64,000 nt of DNA from Phyllobacterium sp. YR531 (lineage in GTDB: Bacteria > Pseudomonadota > Alphaproteobacteria > Rhizobiales > Rhizobiaceae): assembly GCF_000282595.1 (NCBI RefSeq), contig NZ_AKIZ01000039.1, forward strand, positions 1-64,000. The letters are read 5' to 3'. Below are positions 36,505 through 45,563 of this stretch, piece by piece. A model generated the notes under the pieces. The model was not told where the DNA came from, made no database searches, and was given only the letters and a program-made list of their open reading frames with translations. The position numbers were made by a program, and so were the translations under genes. The first letter of the stretch is position 1. Every line of letters begins with the position of its first letter.

Positions 36505-38391
36505 TCAGGAAGCCGCGATGGTATAAAGCAATTTACGCACGCTCTCCGCATCCTGTTTCGCTATCAGATTGCGCAGCTCATTAATCGAGCCCGGAAGATG
36601 ATCAAGCGCATTGACGCGGCGCTGAGCCTGCAGGATTTTAGGATGCCGCGTTGGTGTCACGCTGTCCGGCTCGTAGAAGAGTTCTTCATGCAGTTTTTCG
36701 CCGTCACGAATGCCCACAGTGATGATCTCGATATCACCCTCAGGATTATTATTGTCCTTGATGGATAGTCCGGCGAGAAGCACCATGTTTTCTGCCAGGT
36801 CGCGAATGCGCACGGCTTCACCCATTTCAAGCATCAATATATCGCCACCACCAGAAAGCGCACCGGCCTGTATGATAAGCTCGGCGGCTTCGCGTACTGA
36901 CATGAAGTACCGGGTCATCTCATCATGCGTCAGGGTAATAGGCCCGCCGCTTGCAATCTGTTCGCGAAACAATGGCACGACCGACCCGCTCGATCCGATA
37001 ACATTGCCGAAACGAACCGAGGCAAACACCTGGCCGGTGTTCTCCGCCTGCGCCTGATTGCCATAATAGCGAACAATCAACTCCGCCCAGCGCTTCGTCG
37101 CTCCCATGACATTGGATGGGCGCACTGCCTTGTCGGATGAAATAAGCACAAAGTTGCGAACATTCGCCTCACGGGAGCATCTGACCAGAACTTCTGTTCC
37201 GATCACGTTGTTGCGTGCACCCTCCACGGCATTCTCTTCGACAAGCGGGACATGCTTATATGCAGCGCAATGATATACGTTCTCGACTTTATGCTCAGCC
37301 AAAACCCGGCGTATCAGGATTTCATCGCTGATTGACCCGAGAACCGGCAGCACAATGCAGTCGCTGATTGCATTCAATTCGCGCTGCAACTGGTAAATAC
37401 TGTGTTCGTTGACATCGAAAATGATCAGTTTGGCAGGCGCCAGCTTTACAATTGTCCGGCACAGCTCCGAACCGATAGAACCACCGGCACCTGTAACAAG
37501 CACAACGCGCCCCTCGACGGTTTTGTCGAGTAGTTCAGGGTCAGCCGGAACCGGCGAGCGGCCGAGCAGATCATCAATATCAATGTCGCGCAGGTTGCTG
37601 ACAATATATTTTCCAGCAGTAAGATCGGAAATTGCCGGGAGAATGCGCACTTTCACATCAAGCGCCTTGAGGCGGCCAACAAGCCTGCGCCGTTCGATAC
37701 CGCTCAGCGCAGAGGTCGTGACGATCATCTCCTTGATGCCGAAATTCTCGACCAGATATTCGATTTTCGCAGGCGAATAGACCCGGATACCAAGAATATC
37801 CATGCCCTGCAGGCTTTTGTCATCGTCAATGAAACCGGCAACAAAAACTTCTTTCTGGGAGCGCAAGGCATTGGCCAGCTGGCGACCTGCATCACCAGCG
37901 CCAAAAATAACGCATTGACGCTCAAGTAGTTTGCCGCCCAAGGGGCTCCACAGAAGCCATTTTGCGGCAAAACGGCTGCCGCAGATAATGGCGATGCCCA
38001 AGACCCAATAAAGAAAGGGAATAGCGCGCGGGACACCGGCAGCACCCGTCATTTGCGTCAGGAACGCCAGACATACCCAAACGATGACCGCAATCGTCAC
38101 CGCCTGAATCATGGTCCAGATTGCTTTGTCCGGCAGGTAACGGATAACAGCGCGGTAGAGACCAAAACGGATGAATATTGGCAATGCGATCAGCGGAGCA
38201 GAGATCATGAGCATGATCTGTTCGCCGTTCGGCATGAAGAACACACTGAACCTCAGCAAATAGCTGAGCCACACCGCAAATGTCAGTGTAACCATGTCGA
38301 AAATGACAAGCAGGACCTGCTTGTAACGACGCGGCATCATTGAGATGCTTTGCCGGAATGTTTCCAATTCTTTATTCCCCGGTATTCGCAA
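36505..38391 (-). CDS. wbkD: FlaA1/CapD-type nucleotide-sugar 4,6-dehydratase
   Basis: A 628-residue membrane-anchored dehydratase/epimerase. Four N-terminal spans (about residues 20-150) precede a first Rossmann-like domain (CVIFGAGDAGRQLAN) and the catalytic SDR domain with TGAGGSIGSELC and SSDKAVRPSNVMGATKR, where Met replaces the usual catalytic Tyr as in this family. It should make a 4-keto-6-deoxy-N-acetylhexosamine, such as the precursor of N-acetylquinovosamine, used by the convergent transferase. The genes end 10 bases apart. Assignment to WbkD is by resemblance and context. Confidence 0.85.
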   Translation of the reverse strand: MRIPGNKELETFRQSISMMPRRYKQVLLVIFDMVTLTFAVWLSYLLRFSVFFMPNGEQIMLMISAPLIALPIFIRFGLYRAVIRYLPDKAIWTMIQAVTIAVIVWVCLAFLTQMTGAAGVPRAIPFLYWVLGIAIICGSRFAAKWLLWSPLGGKLLERQCVIFGAGDAGRQLANALRSQKEVFVAGFIDDDKSLQGMDILGIRVYSPAKIEYLVENFGIKEMIVTTSALSGIERRRLVGRLKALDVKVRILPAISDLTAGKYIVSNLRDIDIDDLLGRSPVPADPELLDKTVEGRVVLVTGAGGSIGSELCRTIVKLAPAKLIIFDVNEHSIYQLQRELNAISDCIVLPVLGSISDEILIRRVLAEHKVENVYHCAAYKHVPLVEENAVEGARNNVIGTEVLVRCSREANVRNFVLISSDKAVRPSNVMGATKRWAELIVRYYGNQAQAENTGQVFASVRFGNVIGSSGSVVPLFREQIASGGPITLTHDEMTRYFMSVREAAELIIQAGALSGGGDILMLEMGEAVRIRDLAENMVLLAGLSIKDNNNPEGDIEIITVGIRDGEKLHEELFYEPDSVTPTRHPKILQAQRRVNALDHLPGSINELRNLIAKQDAESVRKLLYTIAAS

Positions 38392-38551
38392 TTAGGCCAG
38401 AGCAGTAGCATAGGTCGGCATAATTGCAATCTTTGTGTTGTGCATTAGCTCATCTCGCGATGCCCTGAATAAATTGGTGCGCCAACTTATCCAACACCCC
38501 GCCATTCGCCCTTAAAGTTCTGCCCTTTGGTACATGAGCAAGGAACATGGA

Positions 38552-39736
38552 ATGGAACAGACTTCGAACCTCAAACTCCCCTATATCGCGCCCTCACAGG
38601 CACAAAAACACGTAACCCATAATGAAGCGATAAGGGCCCTCGACGCCTTGGTGCAGCTTTCTGTAGTGAGCCGCAATCTATCAGTTCCGCCAGTCGCTAC
38701 GCCCGAAGGTGCACGTTACATTATCGGCGTGCAAGCTACGGGCCTTTGGGCGAACAGGGATAATCAAATCGCGGCATGGCAGGATGCCGCTTGGGCATTC
38801 TTCACTGCATTGGAGGGTTGGAACGTCTGGGTGGAGGAAGAAAAAAACTTTTTCGTTTTCCACCAGAAGAAATGGACCAGGATGGAAGTGAGCACCAATC
38901 CTGTGTCCCTTCTGGGTGTTGCAGCAACGGCAGACGATACAAACCGGCTCTCCATTAAAAGCCCCGCTTCGCTGTTTGATCATTCAGGGAGTGGTCATCA
39001 ATTGAAGATTAACAAGGCCGACGACAATCAGGCCGCGTCCCTGTTGTTCCAGTCAAACTATCAGGGCCGTGCGGAAATGGGCACCATGTGGGGACGCGAT
39101 TTTCGCATCAAAGCCAGCGCCGACGGCACACAATGGTTTGATGTGATGGTGGCTGACGGCGCAACCGGTCTTGCCCGTTTTCCCTCGGGCGTAGCTCATG
39201 CTGCTACGGGCAAGAAACAGTCCGGTTTCATTTTTCTGCCAGCGTCCGCTGTTGTGGCGACGATATTCCAGCCGCCTTCGGCTCCGGCAACGCCGACTGT
39301 AGTCTCGGTTTCAGGGAACCTTCTAAATCTCGGCGTCAACATGGCAGCTGCAATTTTCGCGACAAGCATGCGCGGTGCGGCGATGGTCCGCATCTGGAAT
39401 ACGACGCGCTCGCCAGCGCAATCCGCATGGGTGAAATGGGATACGACTACTGATCAGCTGCAGGTTTCAAATCCTGATCACATAAAATCGTGGCTCAAGG
39501 GCGATGCGATCCAGATTATCGATCCAGCCAAGAAAAATATCGCAGTCGATATCTCCCCGCTTATGCAAAAGGCTTTCGGCGCGGTGTTTTTGCAGGACGG
39601 CGTTTTGCTGAATGCAGGCCCGGCATCCGATATGACAATATTTTGCAATGAGCTTTCACCGATCTCGGCGAGCAATCTGGTTTATCTCAAGGGTGATGAA
39701 AAACGCAGTCTCATGGTTATGGGAGTCTATGGATAG
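38552..39736 (+). CDS. DUF2793 domain-containing protein (phage-tail/GTA type)
   Basis: A 394-residue protein. Its N-terminus SNLKLPYIAPSQAQKHVTHNEAIRALDALVQL is the DUF2793 hallmark, found in phage tail and gene-transfer-agent proteins of alphaproteobacteria. The first about 110 residues form that domain (YIIG, W-x-FF-x-P-like segments). The rest has no family I recognise but is beta-rich and glycine/alanine-rich, like a tail-fibre or surface-binding region. The ATG at 38552 has AAGGA upstream; an ATG six codons earlier lacks one. No other phage gene is nearby, so it is a lone or domesticated gene. Confidence 0.8.
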   Translation: MEQTSNLKLPYIAPSQAQKHVTHNEAIRALDALVQLSVVSRNLSVPPVATPEGARYIIGVQATGLWANRDNQIAAWQDAAWAFFTALEGWNVWVEEEKNFFVFHQKKWTRMEVSTNPVSLLGVAATADDTNRLSIKSPASLFDHSGSGHQLKINKADDNQAASLLFQSNYQGRAEMGTMWGRDFRIKASADGTQWFDVMVADGATGLARFPSGVAHAATGKKQSGFIFLPASAVVATIFQPPSAPATPTVVSVSGNLLNLGVNMAAAIFATSMRGAAMVRIWNTTRSPAQSAWVKWDTTTDQLQVSNPDHIKSWLKGDAIQIIDPAKKNIAVDISPLMQKAFGAVFLQDGVLLNAGPASDMTIFCNELSPISASNLVYLKGDEKRSLMVMGVYG

Positions 39737-39752
39737 CCACTGCATAAATCTT

Positions 39753-39867
39753 GTGCGTGGTTCGACGGGGCTCACCATGAGGAGGGTCAGTGATCTGCAG
39801 TGTTGCCAAGATATGGCTCCCTGCAATCATTCCACTTCCTCATGGTGAGCCCCGTCGAACCACGCAC
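39753..39867. repeat. Inverted-repeat element copy 3
   Basis: Short-variant arms on both sides (left 39753-39783, right 39835-39867) enclose about 50 bases with the inner dyad GATCTGCAG...CTGCAATCA. It is placed between the DUF2793 gene and the uraH stop, 13 bases from the latter, and could serve as a bidirectional transcript end. Confidence 0.85.
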
Positions 39868-39880
39868 AACAGTCTTGCAC

Positions 39881-40237
39881 TCAACTCCCCCGATAGGTCG
39901 AATACGACCAAGGCGTTACCAGCAATGGGACGTGATAATTGCCCTGAACATCCGAAATCGCGAACCTTATCGGAATATCCTCCAGAAACCGCGGCTCGGG
40001 CAACGAAACATTTTTTGCCTTGAAATACTCGCCCACATAGAATGTCAGCTCGTATTGTCCCACTGCCATGTCAGCGGAAGAGAGCAAAGGCGCATCCGTC
40101 CTGCCATCAGCATTGGTCACAACAGTTGCAAGCAACTGCCTCGCGCCATCCGCGTCTATGCGGTGCAATGTCAGGCGAACGCCTTCGGCGGGAAGGCCGT
40201 CTGCCGTATTCAGCACATGTGTTGATAGCTTGCCCAT
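39881..40237 (-). CDS. uraH: 5-hydroxyisourate hydrolase
   Basis: A 118-residue transthyretin-like enzyme converting 5-hydroxyisourate to OHCU in urate breakdown. It has the N-terminal [17 protein letters not shown] with the catalytic His, a central RTDAPLL with the Arg, and the diagnostic C-terminus YSTYRGS. It follows uraD by 10 bases on the same strand. No signal peptide is seen. Confidence 0.95.
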   Translation of the reverse strand: MGKLSTHVLNTADGLPAEGVRLTLHRIDADGARQLLATVVTNADGRTDAPLLSSADMAVGQYELTFYVGEYFKAKNVSLPEPRFLEDIPIRFAISDVQGNYHVPLLVTPWSYSTYRGS

Positions 40238-40247
40238 TGGAACCCTT

Positions 40248-40757
40248 TCAGGAAATCAAGTCGTCAAGACGAAAGCGTGCGATCTGGCTGATCTGATGCA
40301 GCGCCTCCAGCACTTCCTCACCGGAATTATTCTCAAGCCGTGTGCGGAAGGCCGTCATGATCGAATGTTTATCGTGTCCACGCACCGCCAGAATGAATGG
40401 AAAGTCGAACCTGCTTTGATAGGCATTGTTCAACGCATGAAACTCTTCAAATTCTTCGTCGGTTAACTTATCGAGGCCAGCGCCCTTTTGTTCAGATGTC
40501 GAGCTTGATGTGAGCTTGCCCTGCCGCGCCGCCTTGCCCGCAAGATCGGGGTGGGCGCGTATCAATCCAAGTTGCGCCATCTGCCCGGCTTTTTGAACCA
40601 CGTCCACCATGGCTGAATGCAGTTGTTCAACACTTGAGAAAGGCCGCTGGTCAGCAACGCCTTCCGGAACCCAAGGTGAATGCTCGAATATGCCGCCCAG
40701 CGCTTCGATAAATTCATCGGGGCTTAGAGCATTCAATTGATCGAGATTCATTGTCAT
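40248..40757 (-). CDS. uraD: OHCU decarboxylase
   Basis: About 169 residues; decarboxylates 2-oxo-4-hydroxy-4-carboxy-5-ureidoimidazoline to S-allantoin. Family features are [34 protein letters not shown] with the catalytic His, and [12 protein letters not shown]. The frame is open upstream into repeat copy 4, which would add MVSLSNHARAS; that extension is encoded by the repeat arm and is very probably not translated. ATG 40757 or 40751 are the likely starts. uraH follows, forming a urate-to-allantoin pair downstream of xdhAB. Confidence 0.92.
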   Translation of the reverse strand: MTMNLDQLNALSPDEFIEALGGIFEHSPWVPEGVADQRPFSSVEQLHSAMVDVVQKAGQMAQLGLIRAHPDLAGKAARQGKLTSSSTSEQKGAGLDKLTDEEFEEFHALNNAYQSRFDFPFILAVRGHDKHSIMTAFRTRLENNSGEEVLEALHQISQIARFRLDDLIS

Positions 40758-40786
40758 CCAGTTCATTTCCAATGGCACTGATGCCC

Positions 40787-40898
40787 GCGCGTGGTTCGAC
40801 AAGCTCACCATGAGGAAAGTTTATTGATCGCAGGGCGCTTGATTTTGGCCGACTGCAATCCACCGCCCATCTTCATGGTGAGCTTGTCGAACCACGCA
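40787..40898. repeat. Inverted-repeat element copy 4
   Basis: Arms contain the CGACAAGCTCACCATGA variant on the left (40797-40813) and its inverse complement on the right (40873-40898). The loop has GATCGCAGGG...GACTGCAATC. It lies between xdhB and uraD, within what should be one purine-catabolic operon, and creates a spurious N-terminal extension of uraD. Confidence 0.85.
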
Positions 40899-40928
40899 TA
40901 ATGATTTTGCCATCCATATACAGTAGAA

Positions 40929-43250
40929 TCACGAATCCTTCAGCCTGCCTTTTGCTTCCCGCACTGAGCGCAAAACTGCTTCCGGAGTGGCGGGACTGTC
41001 CAGTTGTGGCACCGATCCGGCAATTGATGCAATCGCATCACGGATAGCAAGCCAGATTGAAATCCCCAGCATCAGAGGCGGCTCGCCAATGGCCTTGGAG
41101 CGAAATACCGTTTCCTCGCGGTTTGGCATATTGTCGAGGATACGCACGTTGAAAATTGGCGGCACGTCCCGTGAGCCCGGTATTTTATAGGTCGATGGCC
41201 CCACGGTTCGCAATCGCCCCGCCTTGTCCCACCAAAGCTCTTCGCACGTCACCCAGCCCATGCCCTGCACGAAAGCGCCTTCAATCTGGCCAAGATCGAT
41301 TGCCGGATTAAGCGGCGAACCGACATCCTGCAAAATATCGGCGCGCAGGCAACGCGTTTCACCTGTCAGCGTGTCGATGGCAACTTCCGCCACTGCTGCT
41401 CCATAGCTGAAATAGAAAAACGGCCGACCCTTCATTGTCTTGCCGTCCCAATGGATTTTCGGCGTCGCGTAGTGACCGGCTTCCGAAAGCTGCACCCGTT
41501 TCGCCCAAGCCATTTTTGCCAGCTCGCCAAAGGAAACAGAGCGGTTGTCAGCGTGAACGCGGCCCTCGCGATAAATAATCACTTCTTCTTCGACATCGAA
41601 ATGTTCGGCTGCAACGCGCGTCAGCCGCGCCTTGATTGCCGTTGCAGCCTTGAAAGCCGCCATGCCGTTGAGATCGGAACCCGTGGAAGCCGCAGTCGCG
41701 CTGGTATTGGGCACTTTACCCGTCGCGGTTGAAGAAATGCGAACCATGTCGAGCTCGACCTGAAACACCTCCGCCACGACCTGCGCCACCTTTACGAAAA
41801 GGCCCTGCCCCATTTCCGTGCCGCCATGGTTGAGAAAGATGGAGCCATCCAAATAGACATGTACAAGCGCGCCCGCCTGATTAAGCGAGGTCAGATTGAA
41901 TGAAATCCCGAACTTTACCGGCATCATGGCGAGACCGCGCCGTATAACAGGATTTGCCGCGTTGTGCGCGTCGATTTCCGCACGCCGCTGCTGCCAATCG
42001 GCTGAAGCAAGCACTGCGTCAGTCACTTCGACGAGCCTGTTATCATCAACCTTCTGGCCGTAGGGCGTAGTATCGCCGGTTTCATCGCCGTAATAATTGA
42101 CTGCCCGCACCGCATTCGGCTCAAGCTTCAACTCACGGGCAATTGTATCGATTATAGCCTCGATGGTGATAATGCCTTGCGGCCCGCCAAAACCCCGAAA
42201 GGCGGTGTTGGAAACCGTGTTGGTCTTGCAGGCATGGCCGACAAAACGGGCATGGGGGATATGGTAGGAATTATCCGTGTGGGTCAGCGCCCGCGTAATG
42301 ACCGGCCCTGTCAGATCGGGCAGATTACCTGCACGCGCAAGATATTCCGCATCCAGACCCAGTATGCGTCCCCGTTCATCAACGCCCACCTTCCAGTTCA
42401 CAACAAAATCATGCCGCTTGCCGGTTCCGGCCATATCGTCACGGCGTTTCAGCCGCATCTTGCAGGGTTTGCCGGTCTTTGCCGCAATCAGTGCAGCCGC
42501 TCCAGCGATAATGGTCGGCTGGCTTTCCTTACCGCCAAAACCACCGCCCATACGCCTTACCTGACATTCGACTGCATTGGCATGAATGCCCAAAATACCA
42601 GCCACATGGTGCTGGACCTCGGTTGGATGCTGCGTTGACGAATGCACCAGCATTTCGCCGTTTTCGCCGGGAATGGCATAGGCAATATGGGTTTCCAGAT
42701 AGAAATGATCCTGGCCACCCATTTTGAGCTTGCCGGAAAAGACATGCGGCGCATCCGCCAGTGCCGTATCGACATCACCGTCGACGACCTCCTGTACAGG
42801 CACCACATAATTTTTGCGGCGATGCGCATCCTCAATATCAAGCACGGCCTCAAGCGGCTCAATATCCAGTTTGACCTTCTTGGCCGCCCTATAGGCCGTC
42901 TCAAAATCATTGGCGGCAACGACCGCAATCACCCGCCCCTCGTGATCGACAATATCTTCGGCAAACAAGGTTTCGCCCGTGTGGATCGGCCCGACCTCAT
43001 TGTGACCGGGCACATCCTTCGCCGACCACACCCCTGCAACACCCTCCATTGCCAGCGCTTCGGTGGCATCGAAACTATTGAGTCTGCCGTGGGCTACCGG
43101 CGAAAGTACGAAGGCAGCATGCAATGTACCCGGCAGCTCGGGCATATCATCAATGTAGTTTGCTTCGCCCGCCACATGGCGTGCCGCGCTGTCATGGGCG
43201 ATACCCTTGCCGACAATGCTGCGCTGAACGATTTTGGCGTCAGTATTCAT
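40929..43250 (-). CDS. xdhB: Xanthine dehydrogenase, molybdopterin-binding subunit
   Basis: A 773-residue molybdenum subunit that oxidises hypoxanthine and xanthine to urate. It shows KMGGQDHFYLETH, RRMGGGFGGKE with the molybdopterin-contacting glycines, TAFRGFGGPQG, the substrate-facing Arg region, GTEMGQGLFVKVAQ and the catalytic Glu in IGEPPLMLG near the C-terminus. It overlaps xdhA by 4 bases. No xdhC (molybdenum cofactor insertion factor) follows; uraD comes next instead. Confidence 0.96.
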   Translation of the reverse strand: MNTDAKIVQRSIVGKGIAHDSAARHVAGEANYIDDMPELPGTLHAAFVLSPVAHGRLNSFDATEALAMEGVAGVWSAKDVPGHNEVGPIHTGETLFAEDIVDHEGRVIAVVAANDFETAYRAAKKVKLDIEPLEAVLDIEDAHRRKNYVVPVQEVVDGDVDTALADAPHVFSGKLKMGGQDHFYLETHIAYAIPGENGEMLVHSSTQHPTEVQHHVAGILGIHANAVECQVRRMGGGFGGKESQPTIIAGAAALIAAKTGKPCKMRLKRRDDMAGTGKRHDFVVNWKVGVDERGRILGLDAEYLARAGNLPDLTGPVITRALTHTDNSYHIPHARFVGHACKTNTVSNTAFRGFGGPQGIITIEAIIDTIARELKLEPNAVRAVNYYGDETGDTTPYGQKVDDNRLVEVTDAVLASADWQQRRAEIDAHNAANPVIRRGLAMMPVKFGISFNLTSLNQAGALVHVYLDGSIFLNHGGTEMGQGLFVKVAQVVAEVFQVELDMVRISSTATGKVPNTSATAASTGSDLNGMAAFKAATAIKARLTRVAAEHFDVEEEVIIYREGRVHADNRSVSFGELAKMAWAKRVQLSEAGHYATPKIHWDGKTMKGRPFFYFSYGAAVAEVAIDTLTGETRCLRADILQDVGSPLNPAIDLGQIEGAFVQGMGWVTCEELWWDKAGRLRTVGPSTYKIPGSRDVPPIFNVRILDNMPNREETVFRSKAIGEPPLMLGISIWLAIRDAIASIAGSVPQLDSPATPEAVLRSVREAKGRLKDS

Positions 43251-44662
43251 AGCGCCATGACCTCGACTGTTTCACCAGCCACATCACGCCGGAACCGTTC
43301 TACAAGATTTGACGCAACTTGCAGGCGGTATTCCGCACTGCCGCGCCAGTCGCTCAGCGGCTGGAAACGCGCCGTAATGGCTGCGGCACAAGCATTTGCC
43401 GCCCGCTCGTCAAAGTCCGTTCCGACCAGCACCTGCTCGGCTTCGGTAGCGCGGAGCGGCGTTGCGGCCATGCCGCCAAAAGCGATACGCGCGCTACGTA
43501 CTTGTCCATCTTCCCGGACAATGGAAAAGGCGCCGCAAACCGTCGAGATATCCTGATCATACCGTTTCGATATTTTGTATACTCGAAACTCCTGCCCCGG
43601 CTTTGGCTTGGGTATGGAAACCGAAGCGATCACCTCATTGGGCCGCAGTTCTGTCTTGCGGTAATCAAGAAAGAAATCTTCCAGCGCAAGGAAGCGGTGG
43701 CCACTGAGTGATGCCAGCTCAATCTCTGCACCGAGCGCAATCAAGGCCGGTGGTCCATCACCGATAGGACTGGCAGTTCCGATGTTCCCGCCAATCGTTC
43801 CCATCGAGCGGATCTGCGTTGATCCGAAGCGGCGAATGAGCGTGGCGAGCGATGGATAATGGCCGCCAACCCGCGCCAACACTTCTTCCCATGTAACCGC
43901 TGCACCGAAGCTCAGATGATTTTCGGTTTCGCGAACCTGCCGCATTTCGCGTACCGAACCAAGCGATATCACTTCATCCCAATCAGTATGATAGTCCGCA
44001 AGTGCGACACCAAGATCCGTGCCGCCGCCGAGGAGAATCGCCCCGGGCTTTTCGCTACGCAGGGTCAGCAGTTCATTCAGGGAAGCGGGCTGGTGAAAAA
44101 CCGCGCCACCTTCGGCAAGCAGCGGCTGGGGTTCGATCTGTGCGAAAGCCGCTACATGCGGGCCGGTAATCTCAGCGCCACCGGCGGCAACAACCTTGCG
44201 CGCTGCCTCGACGATTGGTCGGTATCCTGTGCAACGGCAAAGGTTGCCCGCCAGCGCATCGTGGATTGCTTCATCATCCGCCTGCGGGTTGGCCGCCGCT
44301 AATCCCGCCAATGACATGACAATTCCGGGCGTGCAAAATCCGCACTGGGACGATCCATTCTCGGCCATAGCAGCCTGTATCGGATGTAGCTCACCTGTCT
44401 TCAGGCCCTCGACAGTAACCAGCGCCTTACCATCAATCTGGCCCATCGCGAGGATACAGCTATTGGCCGCGTGATATTTAACCTCACTGCCATCGACATG
44501 GCCGATCAGCACCGAGCACGCACCGCAATCGCCCTCAGCGCAACCCTCTTTGGTTCCGGTCAGGCGCGGTGCACTGCGTAGCCAATCGAGCACCGTGGTA
44601 TCGGGCCGTACGCTGGCTTCGTGAATTTGACCATTTAGAAAAAAACGAACGGAATTTGACAT
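43247..44662 (-). CDS. xdhA: Xanthine dehydrogenase, iron-sulfur/FAD subunit
   Basis: A 471-residue subunit with an N-terminal plant-type [2Fe-2S] domain (CAEGDCGACSV), an all-helical second [2Fe-2S] domain (CGFCTPG and CRCTGYR), and a FAD-binding domain (LLGGGTDLGV, GGNIGTASPIGD). It passes electrons from the molybdenum subunit to NAD. The start at ATG 44662 gives the usual short N-terminus before VRFFLNGQ; a longer frame to 44716 has no family match. First gene of the xdhA-xdhB-uraD-uraH series. Repeat copy 5 lies just upstream. Confidence 0.95.
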   Translation of the reverse strand: MSNSVRFFLNGQIHEASVRPDTTVLDWLRSAPRLTGTKEGCAEGDCGACSVLIGHVDGSEVKYHAANSCILAMGQIDGKALVTVEGLKTGELHPIQAAMAENGSSQCGFCTPGIVMSLAGLAAANPQADDEAIHDALAGNLCRCTGYRPIVEAARKVVAAGGAEITGPHVAAFAQIEPQPLLAEGGAVFHQPASLNELLTLRSEKPGAILLGGGTDLGVALADYHTDWDEVISLGSVREMRQVRETENHLSFGAAVTWEEVLARVGGHYPSLATLIRRFGSTQIRSMGTIGGNIGTASPIGDGPPALIALGAEIELASLSGHRFLALEDFFLDYRKTELRPNEVIASVSIPKPKPGQEFRVYKISKRYDQDISTVCGAFSIVREDGQVRSARIAFGGMAATPLRATEAEQVLVGTDFDERAANACAAAITARFQPLSDWRGSAEYRLQVASNLVERFRRDVAGETVEVMAL

Positions 44663-44740
44663 GATATCAACTTCATCCGCCGCGGTGCCTGCGTCAAGAG
44701 GGAGTGAACAAAACAAGGTTAACTATGCAATGCCACAAAT

Positions 44741-44880
44741 GCGTGGTTCGACGGGGCTCACCATGAGGAAGGTTGGTGGGCTGCAAATAATCCTCGACGC
44801 CACAAGATTTAACGCCCTTGCATTCATCCCACCTTCCTCATGGTGAGCCCTCCTGAGCTTGTCGAAGGGCGAACCACGCA
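44741..44880. repeat. Inverted-repeat element copy 5
   Basis: Left arm short variant (44741-44775), right arm long variant with CCTGAGCTTGTCGAAGGGC inserted (44831-44879). The loop contains GGGCTGCAAAT...TTGCATTCAT. It is placed between xdhA and a GIY-YIG gene, on whose other side copy 6 lies. Confidence 0.85.
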
Positions 44881-44960
44881 GTAACGAGCATGCAACTTTT
44901 GGCTAATTGCCTTCCAATGATCCGTCTCTAAAATCCGGCATTTGACCGCGAAGAGCAACG

Positions 44961-45248
44961 ATGGAAGTAACGGTTTACATTGTCCGATGCAGCGATAATT
45001 CCTACTATACCGGACTTACAAAACAAAACATCGAGGCCCGTATTTGGGAACATAATGCGGGAATCTGCGACGGTTACACGCGTTCCCGCAGACCTGTGGA
45101 ACTCGTCTTTACCGAAACCTACAATTATATGTGGGATGCTATCGCACGAGAGCGGCAGATCAAAGGCTGGTCTCGTGTAAAGAAAGAAGCTCTTATCCGA
45201 TTGGACTACGAGGGACTTCCGGCATTGGCCAAGAGCCATTCACGATAG
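44961..45248 (+). CDS. GIY-YIG nuclease-like protein
   Basis: A 95-residue protein of the UPF0213/GIY-YIG family. The core reads VYIVRCSDNSYYTGLT (VYI and YTG standing for GIY and YIG), followed by ARIWEHNAG with the conserved Arg, and a Glu in ARERQIKGW near residue 69. Such small proteins bind or nick DNA, but their cellular role is mostly unproven. It is the only plus-strand gene between xdhA and kptA and is flanked within about 80 bases by two copies of the inverted repeat, which suggests that it came as a cassette. Confidence 0.85.
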   Translation: MEVTVYIVRCSDNSYYTGLTKQNIEARIWEHNAGICDGYTRSRRPVELVFTETYNYMWDAIARERQIKGWSRVKKEALIRLDYEGLPALAKSHSR

Positions 45249-45285
45249 CCCTTCCAGTTGCGAGGACACTGCAACAGCCAAGTGC

Positions 45286-45421
45286 GAGATTCGCCCTTCG
45301 ACAAGCTCAGGAGGGCTCACCATGAGGAAGGTCAGGGGTTGGCGAGGAGCTAGTTTTGAGACGCTGCCGGTAAACCTGCAGTATCAACACCTTCCTCATG
45401 GTGAGCCCCGTCGAACCACGC
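45286..45421. repeat. Inverted-repeat element copy 6
   Basis: Left arm long variant (45290-45332, TTCGCCCTTCGACAAGCTC then AGGAGGGCTCACC), right arm short variant (45390-45421). A further arm fragment, CGAAGGGCGAACCACGC, is at 45465-45482, so the site may hold a decayed second copy. The stretch 45249-45563 holds nothing else recognisable. Confidence 0.85.
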
Positions 45422-45563
45422 AGTATACTGGTGCAGCGTATTATGTGGGAGCGTGCCAAACTAAACGAAGGGCGAACCACGCTGTTGCGATTTTGCAAAT
45501 TTGCATGAGCCTGGCGAAACCACATGCACCAAGAATACAAGCGCCCCGAATATGAGACGCGCC

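Noticed and set aside
40758-40811. N-terminal extension of uraD beginning MVSLSNHARAS
   Set aside because: The extension is the translation of the arm of inverted-repeat copy 4; family members start near LNALSP.
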